From: Chlorobiota bacterium
GTDB taxonomy: Bacteria; Bacteroidota; Ignavibacteria; OLB7
Length of the DNA: 64,000 nucleotides
Assembly (NCBI GenBank): GCA_016710285.1
Contig: JADJXR010000001.1
Location: 3,908,501 to 3,972,500, forward strand
Reading direction: 5' to 3'
Shown: positions 44,948 through 54,715 of the stretch, one piece after another
How the letters are laid out: each line of letters starts with the position of its first letter
Position numbering within the stretch: the stretch's first letter is position 1
Position numbers and translations under genes: made by a program
The notes under the pieces: generated by a model
What the model was told of the DNA's origin: nothing
Database searches by the model: none
The model's input: the letters and a program-made list of their open reading frames with translations, nothing else

Positions 44948-45802
44948 ATGATCGTTGCTTATTCCCCGCAGTTCGCGCTGCAGCCGGTTGTTGCCGCCTT
45001 GCAGCAGCAAGGCTGGACGCTGCGGCCAACCACCGAACCCGAGGAGATGCTGCTTGCCGACACCGCCGACGTTGTGATAACCTCACCGTTGGAATATGCA
45101 AGCTCGCTGGGCCTTGTGGATTACGCGCTGGTTCCGCAGTTCGGGATAATGACCGGAGGGTTTGCGGGGATGCTGAAGCTGATATTCAACCAAGGATTGA
45201 CCAGCATCAACACCATTGCGGTGAAACAGCCGCACGGGTTTGCGGCATTGGTGGCGCGGATTGTTCTGCTGGAAAAGCATGACATCGCCCCACGGCTTAT
45301 CACCCTTCCTGCCGATGCCAGCGTTCCGCAAATGCTTGCCGCCGCCGATGCCGCACTGCTTGCCGGCGACGACGCAGTGTTTGATGGAAGCGGCATCCGC
45401 GCAATGTTTGACCTTTCCGACGAGTGGGAGGATATGGCCGAGGCATTCCTCCCCTACCTTGTTGCCTGGGGACGAGTTGGGAAACTGAGCGATGCCCAGC
45501 TTCAGGAGTTTGCTGCGGCGGCGGAGCAAGCGGGGCTGGCCATTCCCGATGCCGCAGCACAAAGCGCGAACCCAACATTGGCCGGGCGTTTCCACGAGCG
45601 GTATCTGCGTGGGGACGTTCGGTACGGCTTGCGCCAGGAGGACCTTCCCGCCCTGAACACACTCTACCGCTACCTGTTCTACCACGGCATGGTCCAGGAT
45701 ATGCCCGCGCTGAAATATCTCCCCGATGGCCAGCCAGCCGGCCCGCCCCCAACCCCGCCGCCAGCCGAACCAACCAACGGAACCGATCAACCAACCAACT
45801 AA
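44948..45802 (+). CDS. MqnA/MqnD-family menaquinone biosynthesis protein
   Basis: The 284-residue product belongs to the periplasmic-binding-like fold used by MqnA (chorismate dehydratase) and MqnD of the futalosine route. Signs are the ADVVITSPLEYASSLG strand-loop near residue 37, AVFDGSGIRAMFDLSDEWEDM near 142 (compare D-L-G-E-E-W in MqnA), and an AWGRVG segment. The C-terminus has an unusual Pro/Thr-rich tail (about 250-284). MqnA or MqnD cannot be separated with certainty. It would supply menaquinone used by NDH-2 and complex I. It lies 21 bases before gpmA. Confidence 0.6.
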   Translation: MIVAYSPQFALQPVVAALQQQGWTLRPTTEPEEMLLADTADVVITSPLEYASSLGLVDYALVPQFGIMTGGFAGMLKLIFNQGLTSINTIAVKQPHGFAALVARIVLLEKHDIAPRLITLPADASVPQMLAAADAALLAGDDAVFDGSGIRAMFDLSDEWEDMAEAFLPYLVAWGRVGKLSDAQLQEFAAAAEQAGLAIPDAAAQSANPTLAGRFHERYLRGDVRYGLRQEDLPALNTLYRYLFYHGMVQDMPALKYLPDGQPAGPPPTPPPAEPTNGTDQPTN

Positions 45803-45823
45803 CACTCAACCAGATTCACAGAT

Positions 45824-46444
45824 ATGCCCACTCTGATTTTACTGCGCCACGGCCAATCGCAATGGAACTTGGAGAATCGTTTCACCGGATGGGTGGATAT
45901 TGACCTTAGCGATGCCGGGCGCGAGGAAGCACGCCAAGCCGGGAGAAACTTCGCGGGATGACGATTGACCGGGTATATACCTCGCGGCTGATGCGGGCAA
46001 TCAACACGGCCACCATCGCGCTGGAAGCCGCCGGAATGCAGAGCCTTCAGCTCACCCGGAGACCAAGCCTTGAACGAACGCCACTACGGCGATTTACAAG
46101 GGCTGAACAAAGCGGAAACCGCCGCCAAATATGGCGATGAGCAAGTGCACATCTGGCGGCGCAGCTTCAACATCCCCCCCCAGGCGCGGAAGCCGAGAGC
46201 TTGGGCTTTGCATGAAACGGGTGATGCCCTACTACCAAGCCCACATCGTTCCCGACCTGCTGAATGGCCTGAACGTTCTTGTTGTTGCCCACGGGAACTC
46301 CTCCGTTCGCTGATCTACACGCTGGACAACCACACGAACGAATCTATCCTGGAGCTGAACATCCCAACCGGAGTGCCGATTGCCTACCAGATGGAAATTG
46401 AGGGAGACGGAACCCTTGCGGTAGTGGGAAAACGGGAGTTGTAG
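45824..46444 (+). pseudogene. gpmA: 2,3-bisphosphoglycerate-dependent phosphoglycerate mutase, multiply disrupted
   Basis: The start MPTLILLRHGQSQWNLENRF carries the RHG phospho-acceptor motif, and NERHYGDLQGLNKAE plus VVAHGNS and ELNIPTGVPIAYQ are clear family marks, but they lie in different frames. Breaks are needed near 45957, 46066, 46185, 46205 and 46303. In addition the loop between FNIPP and the AESLGF segment is about 25 residues shorter than usual. Glycolysis needs this step, so another mutase (for example gpmI) should exist if this copy is truly dead; otherwise the sequence here is poor. Confidence 0.85.
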
Positions 46445-46449
46445 CCTGC

Positions 46450-46510
46450 CAATCCCGACGGAGGTTGGGGCGGCTACCCTTTTATCAATCCCGACGGAGG
46501 TTGGGGCGGC
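46450..46510. repeat. REP-like half elements, two copies
   Basis: CAATCCCGACGGAGGTTGGG occurs twice in a row, 39 bases apart. It is the first module of the REP-like family with C-to-T drift (GGTTGG for GGTCGG). It lies after gpmA and before the 200-bp repeat. Confidence 0.65.
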
Positions 46511-46523
46511 CCCATCCAAAAAT

Positions 46524-46721
46524 TCCCGAAACGTTCCCCTCCAACGGAGGGGTGCCCGACAGGGCGGGGTGGGTTCAAAGACCACCGAACGGGTGGCGGT
46601 TTTCCGCTCGTCACCGAGGCTTGCTGATCCTGAGATTCGGGAATGGACGTTTGGTTCGCGTGTGTCCCCAACCCACCCCCCCGCCCCCTCCCAAGAGGGG
46701 GAGCCGCGCACGGGGCCAACG
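46524..46721 (-). repeat. 200-bp interspersed repeat, copy B
   Basis: Copy B matches copy C at 47934-48132 with only a few differences, in the same orientation. It begins with CCCCTCCAACGGAGGGG and ends with CCCCCTCCCAAGAGGGGG, both palindromic. The end lies three bases from the hsdS stop. Confidence 0.88.
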
Positions 46722-46724
46722 CAC

Positions 46725-47897
46725 TCACCCTGCCCCCGGAAATGTCAACAGCCGGTCGCGGTAGTATTCGTATTGCTTCTGGCGGGCGGCGATCTCTGCT
46801 GGCAAGCCGATGCAAGGTCATTCACCAACGCGTCGAATTTGTCCAGGGATGGTGACGATCTCTTCTTGAACTTCTAAAGAAGGAATCGGGATGCGGATCT
46901 TGACAAACTCTCCCCAGAAATCCGACGCACTTTATTCCAGTGATGTGTGGCTTCTTTTGCGACTGGAAAAGCTCTGTTTGAAAAAAATAGGATACATACT
47001 TAGGGTTGATTGTGTGCCGGAAAATGTACGCATCTGTGCTCACGGCCACAGCCTCATCACCCAGCCAAGCAACCGCTTTGGCCACAGCTTTGTCGTCCTC
47101 GCTTGTCGTCGCAATCACGAGATCACCAGCCTGAGCCTTTCGCAATCGTGCGGCAAATTCTGGGTTGATAAACGATATCACTTCCTTCGCCCACGTACCA
47201 TAGTGCGTGTGAATTTGGCCGTAGTGAATACACCCTGAACCGGAATCAGTAAAGTCCGACTTTTGGATACCAGAACCGCGGATGAAGTTGCCAATCTCCC
47301 CCAACGTCCCCCACCTCACATCCTTACGCCCCTCAAAACTGAGCAACTGGTCACGGTAATACTGATACTGCTTCCGCCGCGCCACAAGCTCCGCCTGCAG
47401 GTTCGCCTGAAGCTCACGCACAAGCTGGCTGAACGTATCCAACACCCGCACGATTTCCTGTTGGATGGGGAGCGGGGGGAGGGGGATGCGGAAATGATTG
47501 AACCACAGACAAAACAATGTATGGCACTGAGCCTTCTTTTGATGTTTTTCTGCCCACTCAGTAAAACCATTTGAGAGTATGAAATACAAGAACCTTGGAG
47601 AAATTTCCGAACTAAAACCTGTCAATACATACGTTCGTTGATAGGCATCAAATTTCCCACAGTAATGTTTGACATCTCCCAGATAACCATTCCCAGCAAG
47701 TAAAAGTGCTTCTGTATCCCACCTGTAGCTATCAATTCTTGAGACATCCTTGGAGCAAGTAAAAAATGGGTATGCTCCATTCGGTACAGCCTTATTCGCA
47801 TTCAGCTTTCCTGTCTGAATTTGGCATATCTCCCCAACTCCCGAAACTCCACCCCCGCGGGCAAAGCTCGGCGACCATTTGTTCGATGTAGTTCATC
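46725..47897 (-). pseudogene. hsdS: Type I restriction specificity subunit HsdS, orphan, several frameshifts
   Basis: HsdS picks the DNA target of a type I restriction-modification complex through two target recognition domains. The start MNYIEQMVAELCP at 47897 is typical. Parts seen in turn: GKLNANKAVPNGAYPFFTCS (first recognition domain), IPLPPLPIQQEIVRVLDTFS with ELVARRKQYQYYRDQLLSF (central conserved repeat), GSGIQKSDFT and GQIHTHYGTWAKEV (second domain), and IRIPIPSLEVQEEIV, KQYEYYRDRLL (second repeat). At least five single-base shifts are needed. Without shifts the largest open part is 46822-47625. No hsdM or hsdR is in the window. Two near-identical repeats bracket it. Confidence 0.85.
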
Positions 47898-47933
47898 GGT
47901 TTCTGGGTATGGGTTGACAGGTTTTCTCCGAAT

Positions 47934-48132
47934 CCCCGAAGCGTCCCCTCCAACGGAGGGGTGCCCGACAGGGCGGGGTGGGTTCGGGGGCACCACCGAA
48001 CGGGTGGCGGTTTTCCGCTCGTCACCGAGGCTTGCTGATCCTGAGATTCGGGAATGGACGTTTGGTTCGCGGGTGTCCCCAACCCACCCCCCAGCCCCCT
48101 CCCAAGAGGGGGAGCCGCGCACGGGGCCAACG
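47934..48132 (-). repeat. 200-bp interspersed repeat, copy C
   Basis: This copy starts 37 bases from the hsdS start codon. It differs from copy B at AACGTT/AGCGT, TCAAAGACC/TCGGGGGCACC and a few single bases. See copies A and B. Confidence 0.88.
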
Positions 48133-48154
48133 AATGGAGATCACGTTGCCCCCA

Positions 48155-48792
48155 TCACGAGGCGCGTTGCAGGAGGATGGAGGTCATTGGGAGTTCCTCC
48201 ACGGTGGTCATCTCCATCACCATGGAGACCGCGCCGTAGGTTCGCGCAAAAATCCGTTGCCGTCCGATGAACGTCGTGTAATCCGAGGTCGGGAAATCGG
48301 GGAGTGCTCCGGCTTCTCCTGTGGCAACCGCATCCGCAGCAAGCGGGGATACGCAATTTGCGCAAGCAACGGATGGAAAGGCTCCACCGCATCCTCATCC
48401 AACGTGCTGTTGAAGAAGGCTTTCGTCAGCCGCGCTGCGTACCAATACTGGGCCGTGTCCTGGGTTAAGGATAGATCAAGCAGCAGGTTCATCAAAACGA
48501 TGTTGCCAGAGCTGCTCATCCTGACAATCAGCACTGCTTTATTGTGGTAGTTGGTGTCGGCAGGGCGGTATCCAACCACCCGCGACGTTGCCTCGGATCC
48601 CCCCATCCGCTCGATAGCATCGGCGGAGAACTCGGCCCGGACGAACCCAAAATCTTCAACAATCGGGCTTTCGTCAAGGCTGCTTACAGGCTCGGATAAC
48701 CCAGCAACCGCACAAAGCGGAAGGCCAAGCAGCAACCCAATGCCGCCAAGCAGAATCAGAAGTTGATGTTTCATCTGGTGTTGTGTACTCAT
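48155..48792 (-). CDS. Secreted protein of unknown function, one frameshift near the end
   Basis: The frame open from 48792 gives an exported protein; the second ATG (MKHQLLILLGGIGLLLGLP) is also possible. A signal peptide precedes LSEPVSSLDESPIVEDFG. The chain contains a long mixed region with no known domain. Near 48297 the frame shifts; the other frame continues RIFARTYGAVSMVMEMTTVE to a stop at 48155, giving about 212 residues in total. In the uncorrected frame it ends at 48217. It is the first gene after copy C of the repeat. Function unknown. Confidence 0.6.
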
Positions 48793-48838
48793 CTATTTGT
48801 GTGCATCAAGGACACGGTGAAGGTTAGAGAGTTCCGTT

Positions 48839-50252
48839 TCAAAACACAAAGACCGCCGAAAGAATTGGGGCAAGGGGAATCGCCGGGGCCTCGGTTCCTT
48901 CGGTGGTGATCCCCACATATCCCACCCCGGCATCAATGGCGTAGGTCTGGCCGAAATACCGCACCGTCCCGATAATCGGAACCACACCAAGCGTTTTCAT
49001 GTAGGCCGCTTCCCCGGCAACTTTCCACCCACGGGCAAACTGGTAATCCCCGCCAACGGCCACTACCGGCGCGTCGCGATCGTACTCCTCAAAAAATCGC
49101 CGCTGGGAAGCTGAATAAAGGTGTGATGCCGTTTGAAGACATACCCCAACGTTGCCGAGACCCGGCTGCTGTCGTCCCCGTAGCTGATTGCAGCGTAGGG
49201 GGCGTGGAAAAATATGCTGGACTCCAACTCCGGCGTGGCCTCCTTATCCAGCACGCTGCGCCCAACCTGGTAGCCGGCCGCAACGTTCAGTTTGTCGGCA
49301 ACTTCCCAGCTTCCTTTTGCCCCAATGGAGTAGGCCCCAAAGGCATCGCCGCGGACCCCGCCCCAATCATCTGGCAGCGGCAGCGCGCCGCCGGCAAGCA
49401 GCATGAAGTTATCGCTAAAAGAATAGCCGCCGACCAAGCCAAGAAGGTCGTAGCTGCCAAGAAAGAATTTCCCTTTTTGGGGATGATGGCGTTCGGCACC
49501 GCAACCGAACGGAAGGTGGTGGGTATTCCTGCAACGGCGGGTCGGGAAGCCAATCTTTCACTTCGTCGGGGATGCGATTCGGCTCCATCACACGCACCAC
49601 TCCGGTGTCGGCAACGGGATATGTTCCCCAACCGCCGCTGGGGAACGGGCGGCGAATCCACGTGATCACCGGAAACTGATACAGCCCCGGTTCGTCCGAC
49701 TCGAAGCAGACTTCATACTTGAATTCCGACCCGCGCGGGATGTTCAGCGGAAGCCGCGTTGGGAGCTTGATGCGGACGTTGCGGAGGGGGGTCGTCACCG
49801 AATCGAGCGTCACCGATCCGCCAATTCCAACGATTCCATTCAAGGAGATTCCGGAACAGCTGGCAGCCGGTCTTCCCCATCTCAATTCTTCCGAACCGGA
49901 TGGTATCCAGATTCCACGTGGTGTTCAGCCGCATCGGGAAGGCCGCCACATTCCCACGGCAATCCCGGACGTTCAGGTTCACGGTCACCGTTTCGCTGGC
50001 CGTGTTGACCAGCACCTTCAGCCGGACTTCGTTCTGGCAGGAGTACATCCCCCCCCCTTCCAACTCCACGTTCGGCGTGATGACCGAGGTGATTTCCTGG
50101 ACCCCGCCCGGGGCGGTGATGGTCAGCTCATTCCATCCAGGATAGAGTTCCGGGGGGGTGACGGTGATGCCGCCGGTTTGCGCCGGCAGCAACGCCACGC
50201 TGGCAAAAAAGAGTGCGATGAAGCAGACGATGAAGCAGAGAAGTCGAGCCAT
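48839..50252 (-). pseudogene. Exported protein with C-terminal beta-barrel-like domain, four frameshifts
   Basis: The start MARLLCFIVCFIALFFASVA at 50252 is a signal peptide, followed by an Ig-like region (TVTPPELYPGWNELTITAP). Frames change near 49852, 49525, 49468 and 49090. Pieces in order: GVQEITSVITPNVELEGGGM, RIKLPTRLPLNIPRG, SVAVPNAIIPKKG, LGSYDLLGLVGGYSFSDNFM, SIGAKGSWEVADKLNVAAGY, GDYQFARGWKVAGEAAYMK and the end LAPILSAVFVF. The last half resembles outer-membrane barrels that end in Phe. Joined, it has about 472 residues. Whether it is one gene or two is uncertain; no stop separates the parts. Confidence 0.55.
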
Positions 50253-50512
50253 ACGGTTAAAGTGGATTCATGCAACCGACCGTGGCAAACTACGTCGGTG
50301 CGGGGCGTTCGGCAAGCCAATCGGGCGGGGGTGTTACAGAGCTACATATCCTCCGTCCTCACGCTGGTTGCCACTCCGGCAATCGTTTCCCAAGAAAAAA
50401 GATTCAACACGGCAGCGGCCCGATCAGTTGCCAAACCAACGGGTGAGTTTAACTGGCTTGCCGCAGCCAAGCGCAATCACGCAGTTCAACAACGCTTTCA
50501 TAAAAAATCGCC

Positions 50513-52221
50513 ATGACCTTTATCCACACCACGCACAGCCGGGCCGCCGCCACGTTGGCTCGCATACTGGCCCACGGGCTTGCCCCTCTGCTTTTTCTTT
50601 TTGCCACCCTTCCAGCGTTCGCCCAAGATGAATCCGGCAGCACATCGGTGGATAGTGGGCGCGCGGCCTCCAATCCGTTAGATATGGATGTTCGGGTTCG
50701 GACGAACAGTTCGTTCGAGGTTGCCGCCCCCGCGCCACCTTCGCTGAAGACCGTGAGCGGAAGCGGCTTGGGGGGAAGCATGGCCCCGGGGTTCGCCTCG
50801 CCACGGATGATGTCCGGCGCGTTGGGGGCAACCATTGGCGGCGCAAAGGACATCGGCTACGCTCGGCGGCTGATTGAGCAAGGGCACGTCCCCAACTTCA
50901 TTGACTTCTCCCCCGAAGGGCTGTACAGCGAACACGACATCCCAACTCCATCAGGGGAGTGCAACGCTAAGCTCTGCTTATCGCTTGGCTACGGCTTTGC
51001 CCCCGCCGCCGACGACCGCACCAACGCGCTGTTCCTCCATTTGGGAATGAACTCCAACATCAAGGCCGAGGAGTTCCGCCGCCAGAACTTGCAGCTGGCG
51101 GTGGTGATTGACCGAAGCGGCTCGATGGAGGGGGAAAGCATGGAATCGGTGAAGAAGGCATTGCACAAGCTGGTGGAACAGTTGACCGCCAACGACGAGC
51201 TTGCCATCATCCAATTCGACGATGCGGCCCAGGTGATCCTTCCGGCAACCCGGGTTGGGGACAAAGCCGCCGTGCAGAAGCTGATTGATGGAATCACCCC
51301 CGACGGCGGAACGAATATCGAGACAGGATTGCAGCTTGGGTTCGCGGAGCTTTCGCGGCTTCCCGCACGCGACGGCGCATCGAAGCGGCTGTTCCTGTTT
51401 ACCGACGCGATGCCGAACGCGGGCCGAACCGATTCCGCCAGCTTCCGCACGCTTACCCAGCGGTATGCCACCGAAGGGATTGGCCTAACAGCCTTTGGCG
51501 TTGGCGTTGATTTTGGCCACACGCTGATCTATCACATCTCACAGCTTCGCGGCGGAAATTTCTTCTATCTGGAAACCCCGGAAAAGATTGCGAAGGTGTT
51601 CGATACGGAGTTCGATTACTTGGTAACGCCGCTGGTCTACGACCTGAACGTCACCATCAAAACGCCAGCCGGGCTGAAACTGAAAGCCGTCTACGGCCTG
51701 CCAACCTGGAAGCCTGGCGACCGCGACGCAATGCTTCATGTCCCGACGGTGTTCCTTTCCTCCAACCGTGGCGCGATTGTGCTCCGGTACGAGCGGGAAG
51801 ACAACGGAACCCTCAGCTTTAACAATGGCGACCTGCTTGCCACGGGGGCATTGAGCTTTACCGACGTTGGCGGGGAGAAGCACCGCGAGGAGCAGGAAGT
51901 TCGCCACAACGGCCAGGCGAAATTGGAGCCTGGGGCGCAGTACTTCACCCACGACGGAATCAAGCTGGCAACGGCACTGACGAACATCTACTTTGGCCTG
52001 CGCGACGGCTGCACGTTGTTCGCCGAAGGAAGCGGGATCAGGCGCCCAAGCGGTCAACCGCGCCAAAACGCTGGCCTCGCTCGCAGAACGTGCAGCTGAT
52101 GGATGCAGGGCTAACAACGGAGATCAAGATGCTGGAGAAGCTGGCGGACAACATCGCCAAGAAGGATGCGGAAGTTCACCAGAACCGAAGCAACGAAAAA
52201 CAGGCCCCGCGCCAACGGTAA
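50513..52221 (+). CDS. von Willebrand factor A (vWA) domain protein, exported, two frameshifts at the end
   Basis: The protein has a signal peptide (core LAPLLFLFATLPAFA) and a vWA domain with intact metal-site residues: DRSGSM near residue 200, GGTN near 265 and TDAMPN near 302. The N-terminal region (YSEHDIPTPSGECNAKLCLS) is like that of YfbK-type proteins. The first frame ends at 52099; near 52035 it shifts to AQAVNRAKTLASLAER, and near 52088 to VQLMDAGLTTEIKMLEKLAD, ending at 52221. The restored length is about 570 residues. Such proteins bind partners through the metal site; the partner is unknown. It lies near another exported protein and the PQQ/ankyrin gene. Confidence 0.8.
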
Positions 52222-52406
52222 GCCTGTTGGATAACGTTCACTGCGGGGCGCGGAAGGCCCCCGCGTTCCGCAGATGAGCGTTGGCCCGGCCCAGCACCCA
52301 GCGTGGATGAATCACCCCTTCCAAAAAATATTTTTTCGGCGTGCGACATTCCACCGGCTTGTGGAGTCTTGTTTAGCGTAGAGGCCTACTCTGCTTATCA
52401 AGCCAT

Positions 52407-52442
52407 CCGGCTGCTGCCAATTGTTCCATTGGCGGCAGCCGG
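52407..52442. terminator. Imperfect hairpin, possible terminator
   Basis: CCGGCTGCTGCCAAT pairs with ATTGGCGGCAGCCGG with one mismatch around a six-base loop. A TTTGGTTTTG tail follows on the plus strand. It lies between two convergent genes, and the 239-base gap 52222-52460 shows no other structure. Confidence 0.5.
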
Positions 52443-52460
52443 TTTGGTTTTGTGCCGTTT

Positions 52461-54678
52461 CTATTTCGCGCCCGCTTTTTTCAGCAGAGCCACAATCTCC
52501 GTTGCGCCATTTTTTGTGGCGATGGAAAGGGCGGTGTCGTCAAACACGTTCTTCTTTTTCAGATTGGGTTTCTTTGCCAGCAGCAGCTTCACGCATTCCA
52601 AGCATGGTGTTTGCGCCGCGAACATCAGGGGCGTGAACCCGTCGTTATCGCTATGGTTGGCATTACCCGGCAGCAAGGAGCGTTGCCACAAGGTCGGGGT
52701 TGGCGCGGTAGCAGGCATAGAGGAGCGGCGTTTCCCCGGCAGTTGATGCAGCGTTGACATCGGCCCGTTGTGCCAGAAGCATCGGAACAACTTCAAACTG
52801 CTCCTGCAGCACGGCTTTGTGCAAGGCCGTTTCGCCGTCGTTGGCGCGTGCGTTTGGGTTTGCGCCAAATTCAATCAGCAGCCCCAGCATCGTGGTGTTC
52901 CCCTGGGCGGCTTGCATCATCACCGGGGTGATGCCAAGCGAGTCGGGGGCGGGGAGCGTTGCGCCAGCCGCGTGCAGCAGCCGGACGATCTCCAACTGGC
53001 CGTAATCAATCGCGTACCCCATCGCGCTTTTCCCCCCAGCGGAGACCGCCGCCGTTCCCGCTTTTGCCTGCAACAGCAGTTGCACCGCGCCGCTGTGCCC
53101 CTCGATTGCCGCGTGCATCAGCGGGGTGACGTTGTTGTTATCGGGGATGTCGGGGTTGGCTCCGTTTTCCAGCAGAAGCTGCATGGTTTCATCCTCCCCT
53201 TCCCATGCCGCATGGGCAATGGCCGTTCGCCCCGAGGTATCGGCATCGTTCACCCGCCCGCCCCGGTCCAGCAGAAGTTTCACCACCGACGTTTGCCCCT
53301 CCCACGCCGCGTGCATCAGCGGGGTGACACCGTGGACATCCCGTTTGTTGACCTGGGCACCCCGTTCCAGCAGCAGCCCAACAACCTCCACATTTCCGGT
53401 CCAGCCCGCAGCCATCAGCGCGGTTTCGCCGAACTCGTTGGTGGTGTCAACGGGCGTTCCGCTATCCAACAGCTGGCGGACCCGTTCAAGGTTCCCCTGC
53501 TTGGCGGCATCGAACAGGGGGGCATTGGGGTCGTTGGCTTGCAGGTCGGGAATGGGGGCACTGTTGGTGGTGTCGGCGGCCATCGCATCCCCAAGCTCTG
53601 CCGAAGAGATCATCACCACTTTTTCGGGGGTGGCAACGTACAAGGTCCCTTTCAGCAATGCGGGCGTTCCCATTCCACCATATCCGAATCCCGCTTCCTG
53701 TTCCCACAATTTTGTTCCATCGGCCAAGCTGAAGGCCACGACGTTCCAGTTGAAATCCACCAGATAGCCAACATCCTGGCAAAGCGCGGCGGGGGAAAGA
53801 AGCCTTTGAAGGCCATCCATTTGCCAACGCTTTGTCCTTCCTCCGATTCAGGCCCGAACACCGTTCCGGTGCTGGTGCTGGCCACCACAAGGCCATCGCT
53901 TGCGGAGATGTGGACGCTCCTGGCCCAGTTTCCGGAACTGCCAGACGCGCCCGCCGCTCAGGTTGTTCAGCATTGCCAGGCCGGTGGTTCCGGCGGCAAA
54001 CACCTGCCATTTCCCCAGCACGATTTGCCCTCCCCAGCCATCGGTTTTCCATATCAGCGTGCCGGTGGTGGCATCAATGGCGTAGGTGGCGGCTGCTCAT
54101 TCTCACATAGACCACACCATCTTTCCAGGCTGGTGAGGTTGGTTTTCCGGCAAGCTGATATTTCCATTTCAGGGTTCCGGAGTTTCCGTTGGGATCAATG
54201 GCGTAGATGAATCCATCATCGCAACCGGCAACAACCAGCCCCTCCACCGCAAGCGGCGTTGTGGTGAACGCCGCGCCCCCCTTGAACTTCCATGCAAGCT
54301 GGTGGGAATCCAGAGTAAAGGCGTAGAGCGTGCCGTCGCTGCTGCCGGCGTACAAGGTTCCGGAATGAATGGCGGGCGCGCCGTTCACCGCGCCGTCGGC
54401 CTTGCCAACAACGCTCGCGGCCATATCTGCAAACGCCACGATCACTCCATTGTCGGTTGCCACGTACAAGGCACTGCTGTCAATGGTGGGCGCGGGAGAA
54501 ATGCATGGATTTCAGCTTCATGTACATCGAGGAGCCATCGGTAATCCGCACCATACTGGAACAGATTGGCACGGCGTTCAACGGCAATCTGCTGCTGCGC
54601 CATGTTGAACGGCTGCGAAACCGCAACACAGCATGGAGCCAGCAGCAGCGCAGCAAGAAGAAGGAAGGTCAGTTTCAT
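52461..54678 (-). pseudogene. PQQ-type beta-propeller plus ankyrin repeat protein, exported, at least six frameshifts
   Basis: The start at 54678 gives MKLTFLLLAALLLAPCCVAV, a signal peptide. In order, after correction: SMYMKLKSMHFSR, propeller blades (LYVATDNGVIVAFADMA, LYAGSSDGTLYAFTL, VAGCDDGFIYAIDPNG, QIVLGKWQVFAAGTTGL, VVAFSLADGTKLWEQEAG, LYVATPEKVVMIS), then about eight ankyrin repeats (DAAKQGNLERVRQLLDSG, GETALMAAGWTGNVEVVGLL, VTPLMHAAWEGQTSV, and so on) to VALLKKAGAK. The longest single open part is 52663-53820. Shifts are needed near 54600, 54500, 54100, 53935, 53795 and 52675. The fusion suggests a periplasmic or surface scaffold; catalysis is not implied. Confidence 0.75.
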
Positions 54679-54715
54679 TGAAGGGAGTTTGATTGGATTG
54701 CAGGCGCAAAAGTAG

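Noticed and set aside
49423..49500. Separate small gene between the Ig-like and barrel parts
   Set aside because: The frames join with one-base shifts and no stop codon, so a single broken gene is simpler.
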